NCBI RefSeq assembly: GCF_009725995.1
Contig: NZ_RCNS01000001.1
Location: forward strand, 1,071,195-1,135,194
From: Zobellia laminariae
GTDB taxonomy: Bacteria > Bacteroidota > Bacteroidia > Flavobacteriales > Flavobacteriaceae
DNA length: 64,000 nucleotides
Reading direction: 5' to 3'
The number at the start of each line of letters is the position of its first letter. Position 1 is the first letter of the stretch. This document shows positions 26,634 through 35,713 of the stretch, in pieces. The position numbers and the translations under genes are program-made. A model generated the notes under the pieces. It was not told the origin of the DNA and searched no databases. It was given only the letters and a program-made list of their open reading frames with translations.

Positions 26634-28268
26634 TTAGATATCATTATCCATTATCTGGTGAGCATCAATTAATGGCCCGCCGTTTATAACTTCATCCGAA
26701 GCTTGGTTAATGAATTTATCAAAATTCAAATGAAACGAATGTGCTAGCTGTATAGCTTTACTAATATATGCTCCTTTCTGAAGCCAAGTGTTCATTGGGT
26801 CTAACAGTTCTGTAGGTACATTATGACAGTATTTAGGCATATGTAAACCAAAAATAGGGTGTTGTTCAAAATCTACTTTTTCCAACTCGCCTTCTAAAAT
26901 TGAAGAAATCATGGCACGAGTATACTTCAATTTTATTCTTGACCCTACACCGTAAGGACCTCCACTCCAACCTGTGTTCAACAACCATACATTAACACCG
27001 GCCTCAGTCATTTTTTTACTTAGCATTTCTGCATACTTAGTTGGGTGCAATGGCATAAATGGTTCACCAAAACATGCTGAAAAGGAAGGAACAGGTTCGT
27101 TAATACCAGCCTCGGTACCTGCTACTTTTGCTGTGTAACCAGATATAAAGTGGTATGCAGCTTGCCCTGGTGTAAGTTTTGATACCGGTGGCAATACTCC
27201 AAAAGCATCACAGGTTAAAAAGAAAATATTTTTTGGATTATCTCCGTAAGAAGGTACTTGTATATTATCAATATGATTGATAGGATAACTAACCCTTGTA
27301 TTTTGAGTGATAGAACTATCTGAATAGTCAACCTCTTTTGTTCCTTCTTTAAAAACTATGTTTTCTAACAAAGCACCTGGGCGGATAGCACGGAAAATAT
27401 CTGGCTCTTTCTCTTCTGTAAGATCAATTACCTTAGCATAACATCCTCCTTCAAAATTGAATACAATGTTATCTGCTGTCCAACCATGTTCATCATCTCC
27501 TATAAGTTTACGGTTAGGATCTGCGGACAAGGTAGTTTTTCCTGTTCCCGAAAGTCCAAAAAAGATAGCCGTGTCACCATCCTGTCCATAATTAGCAGAA
27601 CAGTGCATTGGTAATACATTTTTCTCAATTGGCAGAATAAGATTTAAAGCCGAAAAAATACCTTTTTTCATTTCTCCGGTATAAGCAGACCCTGCAACCA
27701 AGGCTACTTTTCTTGTGAAATCCAAAATAGAAAAATTACCTGCTCTTATGCCTGAAGCTTCTGGGTCTTTTGCTACAAAACCAGGAGCACAAAGGACTAC
27801 CCATTCTTCTTCAAAATTTTCGATTTCATCATCATTCAATTGAATGAACATATTTTTAACAAAATAATTTGACCATGGGTATTCCGTAATCGTACGGACA
27901 TTCATTCTATATTCTGGTGCAGCCCCTACATAAGCATCACGCACATATACTTCTGTGTCTGACAAATAATTAGCTACTTCATCATAAAGCTTATTGAAAT
28001 TTGCTGAATCTATAGGTTTGTTTATTCTACCCCACCATACTTTGTCTGCGGTATAATTATCTTTTACTATAAAACGGTCTTTTGGAGACCGACCGGTAAA
28101 TTTACCTGTGTTTACACATAATGTACCGTTCTCTGTTTCTGTACCCATACCTTTCTCAACAGTTAATTTCTGAAGAGTTTCTCCGTCTAGGTTCCAGTTA
28201 GCTTTTACATTTTTCAGCCCGTACTTTTCAAGATTTGCGTTCTTAGGCATTCGTGATAATGTTTCCAT
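26634..28268 (-). CDS. pckA: Phosphoenolpyruvate carboxykinase (ATP)
   Basis: A 544-aa cytoplasmic enzyme of normal length for the ATP-dependent family. It shows the kinase-1a P-loop GLSGTGKTTLS, the kinase-2 region LIGDDEHGW, the oxaloacetate/metal site NTGKFTGRSPKDRF with HCSANYGQDGD, and the RVSYPINHI and TGWSGGPYGVG segments. It converts oxaloacetate and ATP to PEP, CO2 and ADP, the first step of gluconeogenesis. An SLC13 permease gene lies 24 bp upstream on the same strand, suggesting co-transcription with uptake of a C4-dicarboxylate or sulfate. Confidence 0.98.
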   Translation of the reverse strand: METLSRMPKNANLEKYGLKNVKANWNLDGETLQKLTVEKGMGTETENGTLCVNTGKFTGRSPKDRFIVKDNYTADKVWWGRINKPIDSANFNKLYDEVANYLSDTEVYVRDAYVGAAPEYRMNVRTITEYPWSNYFVKNMFIQLNDDEIENFEEEWVVLCAPGFVAKDPEASGIRAGNFSILDFTRKVALVAGSAYTGEMKKGIFSALNLILPIEKNVLPMHCSANYGQDGDTAIFFGLSGTGKTTLSADPNRKLIGDDEHGWTADNIVFNFEGGCYAKVIDLTEEKEPDIFRAIRPGALLENIVFKEGTKEVDYSDSSITQNTRVSYPINHIDNIQVPSYGDNPKNIFFLTCDAFGVLPPVSKLTPGQAAYHFISGYTAKVAGTEAGINEPVPSFSACFGEPFMPLHPTKYAEMLSKKMTEAGVNVWLLNTGWSGGPYGVGSRIKLKYTRAMISSILEGELEKVDFEQHPIFGLHMPKYCHNVPTELLDPMNTWLQKGAYISKAIQLAHSFHLNFDKFINQASDEVINGGPLIDAHQIMDNDI

Positions 28269-28292
28269 AATTCTATTTTTTAGTGGTTCATA

Positions 28293-30131
28293 TTAAAAGG
28301 GCCATATTACTGGCACCAAAAGCATTGTTGCTATAAAGAGCAACAGCAAAAGTGGCCCACCCACTTTTACATAATCTATAAATTTATATCCTCCTGCTCC
28401 CATAACCATGGCATTTGTTGTGGTTCCCACAGGAGTTAAAAAAGCTGTAGAGGCACTAATAGCTACAGTAATCATAAAAGGTTTAGGAGAAACTCCTAAA
28501 GAAAGTGCCGCCATGAGCGCAATAGGCGCCATTAAAACTGCGGTAGCGGAATTATTAATAGTCTGACTAAAAGCAGTGGTTACTAAAAATATCCCTCCCA
28601 AAAGCACTACGGGGTGAATATCTCCCAAATAACTCACCAATCCATTAGATATCATTTCTGCAGCTCCGGTCTTTTGCAAAGCAATACCCATAGGTATCAT
28701 AGCAGCAATCATTACCACACTCGTCCAACTTATACCTTTGTAGGCCTTTGATATAGGGACACAGCCGGTAATCATTACTATTCCTGCACATATTAAAGCA
28801 GCAATAGCACTTGGCATTACCTTTAAGACCAACAATAAAATCATTAATATTAAAGTCCCCAATGCGATGTAAGACCTTGGCGTAAGGACATCTACGTCTT
28901 TTGCCATTGCTTCTGGACTACCAGAAACTACTAAGTTCTCATACACATTATTCAATGCTTCAATATTTTCCCAAGAGCCTCTGATTACAAATGCATCACC
29001 TGCTTTGATGGTCACATTCTTATCTCCAATAGGTTTACCGTCTCGTGAAGCTCCTAATAATTGTATGCTCCACTTGTTCAAATATTTACCCATTGGCAAG
29101 GTTTTACCAACGAAAAAGGAAGTAGGAGTAACAATCATTTCTACCATACCAACTTCTTGGTTAATCAGCTCTCTTTTTACTGCAGATGATTTAAACTCTT
29201 TAGGGATTAACCCTAGTTTAAACGCTAAGATTATCCTATCTACATCTTTAGCCGTACCCTTAACCGTTATAATATCATGGTAGCGCATCTGTGTATCCGG
29301 TTCCGGAAATTCAACATAAGGCCGTGTGCCTTTTAAAACACTTGGGTGTCTACGGCGTAAGCGCATAACGGATACGTTGTAATTTTTCTCAAAATCCCAG
29401 CTTCCAATTTCAGTGCCAATCAATTCTGACATAGAACGAATACGTAAGCGATACATATTATCACCAATACTATAGTTCTTAATCCATTTATGAACTTCAG
29501 AATCTATATTTACAGGCTTATCTTCTGTTTCGTGATTTGGCAAAAGACGGTATCCTATAAATTTAAAATAGAGTATTACTATTAACAATAGAGGAAGGCC
29601 TACCAGAGCAAATTCAAAAAACGAAAATGAAGGGATTCCATTTTCTGTCAAGACATTACTTACAATAATATTAGGCGGTGTTCCCGTTAAGGTCAAAAGA
29701 CCACCAGTGTTAGAGCCAAACGCTACAGGCATAAGTAATTTTGATGGTAGAGTTCCTGCCTTCCAAGCTGCTGAAACCGTAACCGGAAGCAATGCTGCTA
29801 CCGTACCCGTATTGCTAACAAAACCAGAAAGAACACCTGAACCCAAAGTAACCAAAATCAATAATTTGGATTTACTTTTACCGGCCCACTCAACAAACTT
29901 TTTACCTGCAAGGGCAGTCCAACCGGTTCTTGCGAGACCCTCTCCAATAATGAATAGCGCCGCAATCATTATTACAGTTGGGTTACTGAAACCGCTCAAG
30001 CTTTCTTCCATATTAAGAACACCAACAAGGTATAGCGCCAACATAGACATTAAAGCCACTACATCCGGAGGAAAACGCCCCCAAATAAATAAAGCGATGG
30101 TCACTGCCAAAATCACAAACAGTATAGTCAT
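28293..30131 (-). CDS. SLC13 (DASS) family permease with RCK_C domains
   Basis: A 612-aa membrane protein: an N-terminal half of hydrophobic segments with SNTGTVAALLPV, a central soluble part (about 205-400) with two TrkA-C/RCK_C-like domains (ELIGTEIGSWDF, MVEMIVTPTSFFVGKTLP), and a C-terminal half with NNSATAVLMAPIAL. The paired S/N-N/T-S/G-T motifs are the sodium and substrate sites of DASS transporters. Substrates in this family are sulfate, dicarboxylates or citrate; the RCK_C-bearing type is often annotated for sulfate. Close to pckA downstream and a universal stress gene upstream (20 bp), so probably one operon. Confidence 0.9.
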   Translation of the reverse strand: MTILFVILAVTIALFIWGRFPPDVVALMSMLALYLVGVLNMEESLSGFSNPTVIMIAALFIIGEGLARTGWTALAGKKFVEWAGKSKSKLLILVTLGSGVLSGFVSNTGTVAALLPVTVSAAWKAGTLPSKLLMPVAFGSNTGGLLTLTGTPPNIIVSNVLTENGIPSFSFFEFALVGLPLLLIVILYFKFIGYRLLPNHETEDKPVNIDSEVHKWIKNYSIGDNMYRLRIRSMSELIGTEIGSWDFEKNYNVSVMRLRRRHPSVLKGTRPYVEFPEPDTQMRYHDIITVKGTAKDVDRIILAFKLGLIPKEFKSSAVKRELINQEVGMVEMIVTPTSFFVGKTLPMGKYLNKWSIQLLGASRDGKPIGDKNVTIKAGDAFVIRGSWENIEALNNVYENLVVSGSPEAMAKDVDVLTPRSYIALGTLILMILLLVLKVMPSAIAALICAGIVMITGCVPISKAYKGISWTSVVMIAAMIPMGIALQKTGAAEMISNGLVSYLGDIHPVVLLGGIFLVTTAFSQTINNSATAVLMAPIALMAALSLGVSPKPFMITVAISASTAFLTPVGTTTNAMVMGAGGYKFIDYVKVGGPLLLLLFIATMLLVPVIWPF

Positions 30132-30151
30132 GAATTCTTTATTTATGGGTG

Positions 30152-30937
30152 CTAATCAATAGCTAATACTGGGATTTGCGAATGTAACGTGAACATTTCT
30201 GTAAGTGCTCCTTTTGAAGGTTCGCTCTTTTTTGAGTGGTTATTAGGAAGAATTGCTATCATATCCAATTCCTTATTAGACGCATACTCAAGCACCCCTT
30301 TTACTACATCAGGATTTTCTATAAATACATGTTCTGAATAGAAATCTTCAAGATAGTACTCTAATGAATTTTCATTCTTTTCTTCTGTTGAAGAGTAGCC
30401 GTATATTCCTTCACTGTTTTCAATAGTGATTACATATACTTTGGCATTAAATCTTCTTGCCACCTTAAGCAAGGTATCAAGAACACTCTTGTCCTCTATT
30501 TCTTCTTTCCCTAGTACTAAACCAATATTCTTGATTTCAATTTTATTAGTAACAAAAGGAACAACCAAAACCGGACAGTCAATCTCTAATACTAATTTTG
30601 AAGTATTTGTTGGTGAAGAATCTTCATTGTCAAATGCGCCAAACGTACCCATAATAATAAGGTCTACCTGTTCATCTTCTTGAATTTTAACCAATGACTC
30701 GGTTAATTCGCCATTAATGGCAATCCATTCAATTTTATTTTTAAGAATCTTAGCATATTCCTCTTCAACAGCTTTAAAAGCTTCTTTAAGGACATCTATA
30801 TCATGGGCCTCAGAAACATACCCTAGAATAATCTTAAGGTCTTTATCTTGACCTACATAGTGTACAGCATAGTCCAATGCTTTTTTTGCCGTTTTTGAAA
30901 AGTTGAACGGAATCAGAATTGTAGGATTTTTTTTCAT
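30152..30937 (-). CDS. Universal stress protein, two UspA domains
   Basis: A 261-aa soluble protein with two tandem UspA-like domains. The first starts TILIPFNFSKTAKKALDYAVHYV and ends with LIIMGTFGAF...SKLVLEIDCPVLVVP. The second is more diverged and ends MFTLHSQIPVLAID. The G-x-x-G ATP-binding motif in the first domain is only partly kept. It is the first gene of a USP-SLC13-pckA unit, with a perfect palindrome upstream. UspA proteins often modulate transporters or metabolism under energy stress; the specific partner here is inferred. Confidence 0.9.
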   Translation of the reverse strand: MKKNPTILIPFNFSKTAKKALDYAVHYVGQDKDLKIILGYVSEAHDIDVLKEAFKAVEEEYAKILKNKIEWIAINGELTESLVKIQEDEQVDLIIMGTFGAFDNEDSSPTNTSKLVLEIDCPVLVVPFVTNKIEIKNIGLVLGKEEIEDKSVLDTLLKVARRFNAKVYVITIENSEGIYGYSSTEEKNENSLEYYLEDFYSEHVFIENPDVVKGVLEYASNKELDMIAILPNNHSKKSEPSKGALTEMFTLHSQIPVLAID

Positions 30938-31275
30938 CTTGCTTGTATTTTAATTATTCATTGTCAAAGTTAAGTCCTCATCTGTGCCTAAAATATGACA
31001 GATGTCATATAGTTAAAATTAGGATTGATATAAATTGCACCATAATTAAAAACCCTCTATAAGATTACAAAAACACCTTAATTACAGAACTTTACATATG
31101 ATTAAATTTATGTTACCAAGCTATTATCTTTAAAAAAGGAGAAATGTATCACGAAAAATTTCTATTCTTTTACGAAGAACAAAGCCATGAAATTTTAATC
31201 AAAAAAATGATAAGTTTCACAAAACGAAATTCAACTATATAAGAATTATCTTATAATAAAAGTAATCCACACATA
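30938..31275. other. Divergent intergenic region between USP operon and porin pair
   Basis: 338 bp, AT-rich, with the palindrome described separately near its left end. A 32-codon open frame at 31144-31242 follows an AGGAG stretch but has no recognisable product. Nothing else is seen. Confidence 0.4.
30993..31010. promoter_or_regulatory. Perfect palindrome ATATGACA-GA-TGTCATAT, possible CRP/FNR-type operator
   Basis: An 18-bp perfect inverted repeat with a 2-bp centre, 55 bp upstream of the universal stress gene. TGACA-nn-TGTCA symmetry resembles sites of CRP/FNR-family regulators. No such regulator is in the window. Confidence 0.5.
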
Positions 31276-32622
31276 ATGAACAAAGCCCTAGTAAGACAGA
31301 TTACTGCGTTCATTTTTATTCTTTTTAGTGTTGGTCAAGTCTTTGCTCAGACAAATGATAGTACGGCACTTAGGACTAAAAAATTAAAATTCTTTTTAAA
31401 TGACGAAAAGACCCACTGGCTGGCGGTGCACATGTACACCCAACTTTGGATGAGAATGAACGATAACAATCCTGGCAGCACAATTTCAGACGCACCAGAA
31501 CACTATACTTATGATGTTTCTGTCAGACGTTTTAGATTGGGATTTCAGGCACAGGTTAGTGATAGACTGTGGGTCTATTCACAGTTCGGAATCAATAACC
31601 TCAACTACCAGTCACCTCGTGGCACATCATTAGATTTATTAGATGCGCATGCAGAGTATGAAGTCACCAAATCTTTGTCCATTGGTGCTGGAAAAACAGC
31701 CTGGACAGGACTTTCCCGCTATTCGGCCCCCAACACTTCAAAGTTGCTCACCAATGACTTGCTTCTACTAGCGCTACCAACAGATGGCGAGGCAGATGAC
31801 CTTATCCGTAAACTAAGTGTCTACGCTAAAGGAAAGTTGGGACGACTAGATTACCGCATTGTGGCTTCCAAACCATTTTTATCTAGCAATAATAGTGATG
31901 CTGAGGAAAAGCCTGAAGAGAATATCGCAAAGTTTAATGATAGAATGAAGGGTGGTATCTATTCCACCTATCTAAAATGGGAGTTCTGGGATGCTGAAGC
32001 AAACCGCATTCCTTTTAGTAATGGGACTTATTTGGGTGAAAAGAAAATACTTTCTATAGGAATAGGTGGCGAATACCAGAATGATGCGCTGTCTACGACT
32101 AAAAACGATACCGAAGAATTTCATAATATGGTACTCTGGTCCGTAGATGCATTTCTAGATTTACCGATAGATACTGCAAAAAAGACAGCCGTTACCGCTT
32201 ATTTAGGTTATTTCAATTACAATTTTGGACCTAATTATATACGAAATACAGCTACCAACAATACTACACTAACATTAGATAATAGTCAAGCATCCTTTAA
32301 CGGACCCGGAAATGCTTTTCCTTCGGTGGGAAGTGGCAACTCCATCTATATGCAAATGGGTTACCTTTTTCCAAGTATGGGGCGAACCAAATATTATGGA
32401 AAATTACAGCCCTATGCTGCTATACAGTATTCCGATTTTGACCGCCTGGACGAACCCATGACCTATTATGACTTAGGAGTTAATTGGTTTCTTAAAGATC
32501 ACCTTTCCAAATTTTCACTCAGCTTACAAAATAGACCTATTTATAATTCTACCGACCAAGGTCTTGAAGTTGATTCTAGAAAATGGTCGGCTGTGCTACA
32601 ATACATTATACGAATTGAATGA
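31276..32622 (+). CDS. Outer-membrane porin (Porin O/P-like), first of tandem pair
   Basis: A 448-aa protein with a signal peptide ending VFAQ and a beta-rich sequence with alternating hydrophobic residues. It ends in a charged/aromatic strand, as do outer-membrane beta-barrels. The segments DVSVRRFRLGFQAQVSDRLW and SQFGINNLN resemble phosphate-selective porin O/P family proteins. The next gene overlaps its stop by 4 bp (ATGA) and encodes a close paralogue. The substrate is not evident. Confidence 0.75.
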   Translation: MNKALVRQITAFIFILFSVGQVFAQTNDSTALRTKKLKFFLNDEKTHWLAVHMYTQLWMRMNDNNPGSTISDAPEHYTYDVSVRRFRLGFQAQVSDRLWVYSQFGINNLNYQSPRGTSLDLLDAHAEYEVTKSLSIGAGKTAWTGLSRYSAPNTSKLLTNDLLLLALPTDGEADDLIRKLSVYAKGKLGRLDYRIVASKPFLSSNNSDAEEKPEENIAKFNDRMKGGIYSTYLKWEFWDAEANRIPFSNGTYLGEKKILSIGIGGEYQNDALSTTKNDTEEFHNMVLWSVDAFLDLPIDTAKKTAVTAYLGYFNYNFGPNYIRNTATNNTTLTLDNSQASFNGPGNAFPSVGSGNSIYMQMGYLFPSMGRTKYYGKLQPYAAIQYSDFDRLDEPMTYYDLGVNWFLKDHLSKFSLSLQNRPIYNSTDQGLEVDSRKWSAVLQYIIRIE

Positions 32623-33956
32623 AGTACTGGCGAACATATGGAGTGATACTCTACTTTTTGGTAATTGGACCTTGTCTTTCTACTCTTCAGGCGCAGTCCA
32701 AACCAAGTAACAATAAGCTTCTCTTTTATTTAGATAATGAAAAAGAGCAATGGCTTAAAATAAGCACCTATGCCCAAATTTGGGCACGTAATACACAAAA
32801 TAATCCTGGAAGTACAATAAACGGCAAACCGGCATCCTCAACTACAGATATCTCTATAAGGCGCTTTAGACTAGGGTTGAGCACAAGTCCTTGGGCAAAA
32901 ACAACATTCTTCTTTCAACTGGGAGTGAATAACCTTAATTATCTATCCTCTCGCGGTACTTCGGTAGACTTATTAGACGCATATGTAGAGCATAAATTGT
33001 CTAATTATATTGCTGTGGGCGGAGGTAAATCTGCATGGAACGGTTTATCAAGATATACATCGCCAAGTTCATCTAAAATGATAGCTTATGATATAAGTTT
33101 TATCGCTCTACCTACCCTAAACGGTACAGATGACCTTATCCGTAAGCTTAGCATTTATACGAAAGGGAAAATAGACAAGCTAGATTATCGGCTAGTTTTG
33201 GCAAAGCCCTTAGCTATTCAGAACAGTACAAACCTAAATGCTGAACCAGTAGAAGGACTAGCTAGTTTTACCAATAAGAAACCCAATGTACAATACTCCA
33301 GCTATTTAAAATATGAATTTTTAGATGCAGAAAGTAATGCCTCTCCTTTTCTTAGTGGCTCTTATCTAGGTAAAAAAAGAGTCTTCAATCTAGGCATAGG
33401 CTATACGCTTCAACCCAATGCTTTATGGTCTTTGGAGAACAATGAAGAGCAATTTCATGATTTAAAACTTTTTGCCGCTGATATTTATCTAGACTTCCCC
33501 CTAAAATTCAATCCAGAAATGGTAATTACGGCATATTTAGGCTATTTTAACTATAACTTTGGACCAGGTTATATAAGGCAAATAGGAGCCAACAATCCGG
33601 TAAATGGTTTATTCTCTACAGAAGAAACTTATAGTGCCAAGGGAAATAGCTACCCTGTATTAGGTACAGGAGAAGCTTTATGGGGACAGTTGGGCTATCT
33701 TTTCCCGACTATGGGAAAAGAAAATAACAAAGGCAGGTTACAGCCTTACATTTCTGCTCAATATTCCGACTTTGACGCCATTCCATCTCGAATACTACAA
33801 TATGATTTTGGTATGAATTGGTATCTAAATGGGCACTTATCTAAATTATCAATAAACGCTCAAAACAGACCTATTTATAGTAACTCCGAAGAAGGCATAT
33901 TAAAAGATGGTCGCAAATGGATGTTCGTTATGCAATATCAATTTAGAATCGACTAA
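32619..33956 (+). CDS. Outer-membrane porin (Porin O/P-like), second of tandem pair
   Basis: A 445-aa paralogue of the preceding porin along its whole length (YAQIWARNTQNNPGSTI, SIRRFRLGLSTSPW, GVNNLNYLSSRGTSVDLLDA, ALPTLNGTDDLIRKLSIYTK). It has a signal peptide ending LQAQ. The ATG overlaps the upstream stop, so translation is coupled. It may form part of a mixed outer-membrane channel with the first copy. Function beyond porin-like fold is not shown. Confidence 0.75.
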   Translation: MKYWRTYGVILYFLVIGPCLSTLQAQSKPSNNKLLFYLDNEKEQWLKISTYAQIWARNTQNNPGSTINGKPASSTTDISIRRFRLGLSTSPWAKTTFFFQLGVNNLNYLSSRGTSVDLLDAYVEHKLSNYIAVGGGKSAWNGLSRYTSPSSSKMIAYDISFIALPTLNGTDDLIRKLSIYTKGKIDKLDYRLVLAKPLAIQNSTNLNAEPVEGLASFTNKKPNVQYSSYLKYEFLDAESNASPFLSGSYLGKKRVFNLGIGYTLQPNALWSLENNEEQFHDLKLFAADIYLDFPLKFNPEMVITAYLGYFNYNFGPGYIRQIGANNPVNGLFSTEETYSAKGNSYPVLGTGEALWGQLGYLFPTMGKENNKGRLQPYISAQYSDFDAIPSRILQYDFGMNWYLNGHLSKLSINAQNRPIYSNSEEGILKDGRKWMFVMQYQFRID

Positions 33957-34234
33957 TTCCTTAATAGTTGGGTAATAACACCTCCTAAGGAATGAAGCCT
34001 CAACATCACAGCATATTTAAAACTGGTTGTTCTTTATAAGTTTTCTACGATTTCTAAAATTCGGAACGGGCTCAAAAGAACCTATTTAGGACGCACAAAC
34101 TTAATGTAGGTAGGATTTCACTTAAAGAAGAAATTTCAAAACCGATAATTAGTATAATATCTTTTTATGATTCTAACAAAAACATTATTCAATTATCTCT
34201 AATTCCCTTGATTATTAACGAAATATTGATATAT

Positions 34235-34258
34235 TTGGTTAACCAATCTGGTTTACCA
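34235..34258. promoter_or_regulatory. Tandem TTGGTTAACCAA / TGGTTTACCA operator-like sites
   Basis: A perfect 12-bp palindrome TTGGTTAACCAA is followed after 2 bp by TGGTTTACCA, a near-palindrome. TGGT-nn-ACCA symmetry is typical of GntR/FadR-family operators. It lies about 190 bp upstream of the Nramp-like gene. Confidence 0.55.
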
Positions 34259-34329
34259 ATAAAATTTAAATTGAATACGGATAACCTTTTAGTTGTCTTG
34301 TTTACGATAAATTCTTTGAATTAGCTTTT

Positions 34330-34370
34330 AGAATTTACTGATCTGTTACAGGTCAGTAAATTCTTTTTTT
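34330..34370 (+). terminator. Strong hairpin with T-run upstream of the Nramp-like gene
   Basis: A 12-bp perfect stem AGAATTTACTGA / TCAGTAAATTCT with an inner CTG-TTA-CAG, then seven T. It has rho-independent terminator form in the plus direction. It is 374 bp past the porin stop and 77 bp before the next ATG, so it may end a long 3' UTR or act in the leader of the next operon. Confidence 0.75.
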
Positions 34371-34446
34371 ACGGCCGTTTCAAAGTCTTGGAATATATTT
34401 ATTCGAGCCTTTCAGCTCTCAATTACGCATAAAAAAACTACTGAAA

Positions 34447-35709
34447 ATGGAAGATAAAAAGCAAAATTGGCGTACCAAATTCTCCGCTTACATCGCTCTA
34501 TTTTTGCCGGGCATATTCTTACTTGGTCTAAACATAGGCACAGGCAGTGTTACCTCTATGGCTAAAGCAGGAGCCGATTATGGCATGTCTTTACTTTGGA
34601 CTATTTTGGCCTCTTGCCTTACTACCTATTTCATGATTAACCTTTACGGACGCTATACGCTCGTAACAGGCGAAACAGCTTTACAAGCTTTTAAAAAACA
34701 CATACACCCTGCAGTAGGTATATTTTTCATCATTGCACTAACCGTAGGCGTTTGCGGTAGTGTTATGGGAGTAATGGGTATTGTTGCAGATATCTGTTTT
34801 GAGTGGTCAAAAACAATAGTAGATGGTGGTATATCTCCCATTTATTTTGCCCTTCTTTTTATATCCATGGTATATTTTATATTTTGGAATGGTAAGACAC
34901 AGTTTTTTGAAAGAGCATTAGCCGTTATAGTAGCCATAATGTCCGCCAGCTTTTTACTGAATTTCTTTATTATGATGCCGCCACCTATAGATATCATAAA
35001 AGGTTTCATACCAACAGTCCCAGAAACGATAAGTGGTGAAAAAGGCCCGCTTTTAATTATTGCTTCCCTCATAGGTACAACTGTTTTTTCAGGTCTATTT
35101 ATCATCCGAACTACTCTGGTTAAAGAAGCTGGCTGGACTATAAACGATTTAAAAAAACAAAGAAACGACGCATTGTTTTCAGTAACTCTAATGTTTCTTA
35201 TAAGTGGCTCTATTATGGCTGCCGCTGCTGGTACTTTGTTCGTAGAAGGCATACAGCTCTCAAGAGCTTCTCAAATGATTGAATTATTAGAGCCTTTGGC
35301 CGGTAGTTTTGCCACATCAATTTTTGCGGTAGGTATAGTTTCTGCAGGTGTATCTTCCCAGTTTCCTAATATTTTAATGCTACCCTGGCTCATCTGCGAT
35401 TACAACGAATCTGAACGCGATATGAGCTTGCCAAAATACAGACTCATCGTTTTTATAATTTCACTATTAGGTTTGGTTGTACCTGTTTTTGACGCTCAAC
35501 CGGTCTTTGTAATGATTATCAGTCAAGCATTAAATGCTATTATTCTGCCCCTGACTGTTCTAGGTATTTTTTACTTGGTAAACAGAAAAGATTTAATGGG
35601 CACTTATAAGGCCGATGTTAAGTCGAATGTTATTTTAACCCTCATATTAATTTTTGCAATTTTCACCTCAGTTACTGGTATTAAAGGTGTTATTGAACTC
35701 CTAAACTAA
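34447..35709 (+). CDS. Nramp-fold transporter with non-canonical metal-site motifs
   Basis: A 420-aa protein with about 11 hydrophobic segments and general Nramp/SLC11-like sequence (FLPGIFLLGLNIGTGSVTSM, KAGADYGMSLLW, LTTYFMINLYGRY). In true Nramp proteins helix 1 carries D-P-G-N and helix 6 carries M-P-H. Here the positions read NIGTG and IGTTVFSG, so the Asp, Asn and Met metal ligands appear missing. The stop is 4 bp before the manA ATG, so the two are almost certainly co-transcribed. The substrate may not be Mn/Fe; a different ion or solute is possible. Confidence 0.75.
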   Translation: MEDKKQNWRTKFSAYIALFLPGIFLLGLNIGTGSVTSMAKAGADYGMSLLWTILASCLTTYFMINLYGRYTLVTGETALQAFKKHIHPAVGIFFIIALTVGVCGSVMGVMGIVADICFEWSKTIVDGGISPIYFALLFISMVYFIFWNGKTQFFERALAVIVAIMSASFLLNFFIMMPPPIDIIKGFIPTVPETISGEKGPLLIIASLIGTTVFSGLFIIRTTLVKEAGWTINDLKKQRNDALFSVTLMFLISGSIMAAAAGTLFVEGIQLSRASQMIELLEPLAGSFATSIFAVGIVSAGVSSQFPNILMLPWLICDYNESERDMSLPKYRLIVFIISLLGLVVPVFDAQPVFVMIISQALNAIILPLTVLGIFYLVNRKDLMGTYKADVKSNVILTLILIFAIFTSVTGIKGVIELLN

Positions 35710-35713
35710 AAAC

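Larger units (their letters stand above)
33957..34446. other. Intergenic region with tandem operators and a leader hairpin
   Basis: 490 bp between the porin pair and the Nramp-manA unit. The first 270 bp show no gene. Tandem palindromes (34235-34258) and a strong hairpin with T-run (34330-34370) occupy the last 210 bp and are listed separately. A short unannotated transcript ending at the hairpin is possible but not shown. Confidence 0.5.

Noticed and set aside
31144..31242. 32-codon frame after an AGGAG stretch (MYHEKFLFFYEEQSH...)
   Set aside because: It has a ribosome-site-like sequence but no recognisable product, and such sites are little used in this phylum. Not enough to call a gene.
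33952..33993. Inverted repeat ATTCCTTA ... TAAGGAAT just after the second porin
   Set aside because: Short 8-bp stem with a long loop and no T-run, so not a credible terminator.
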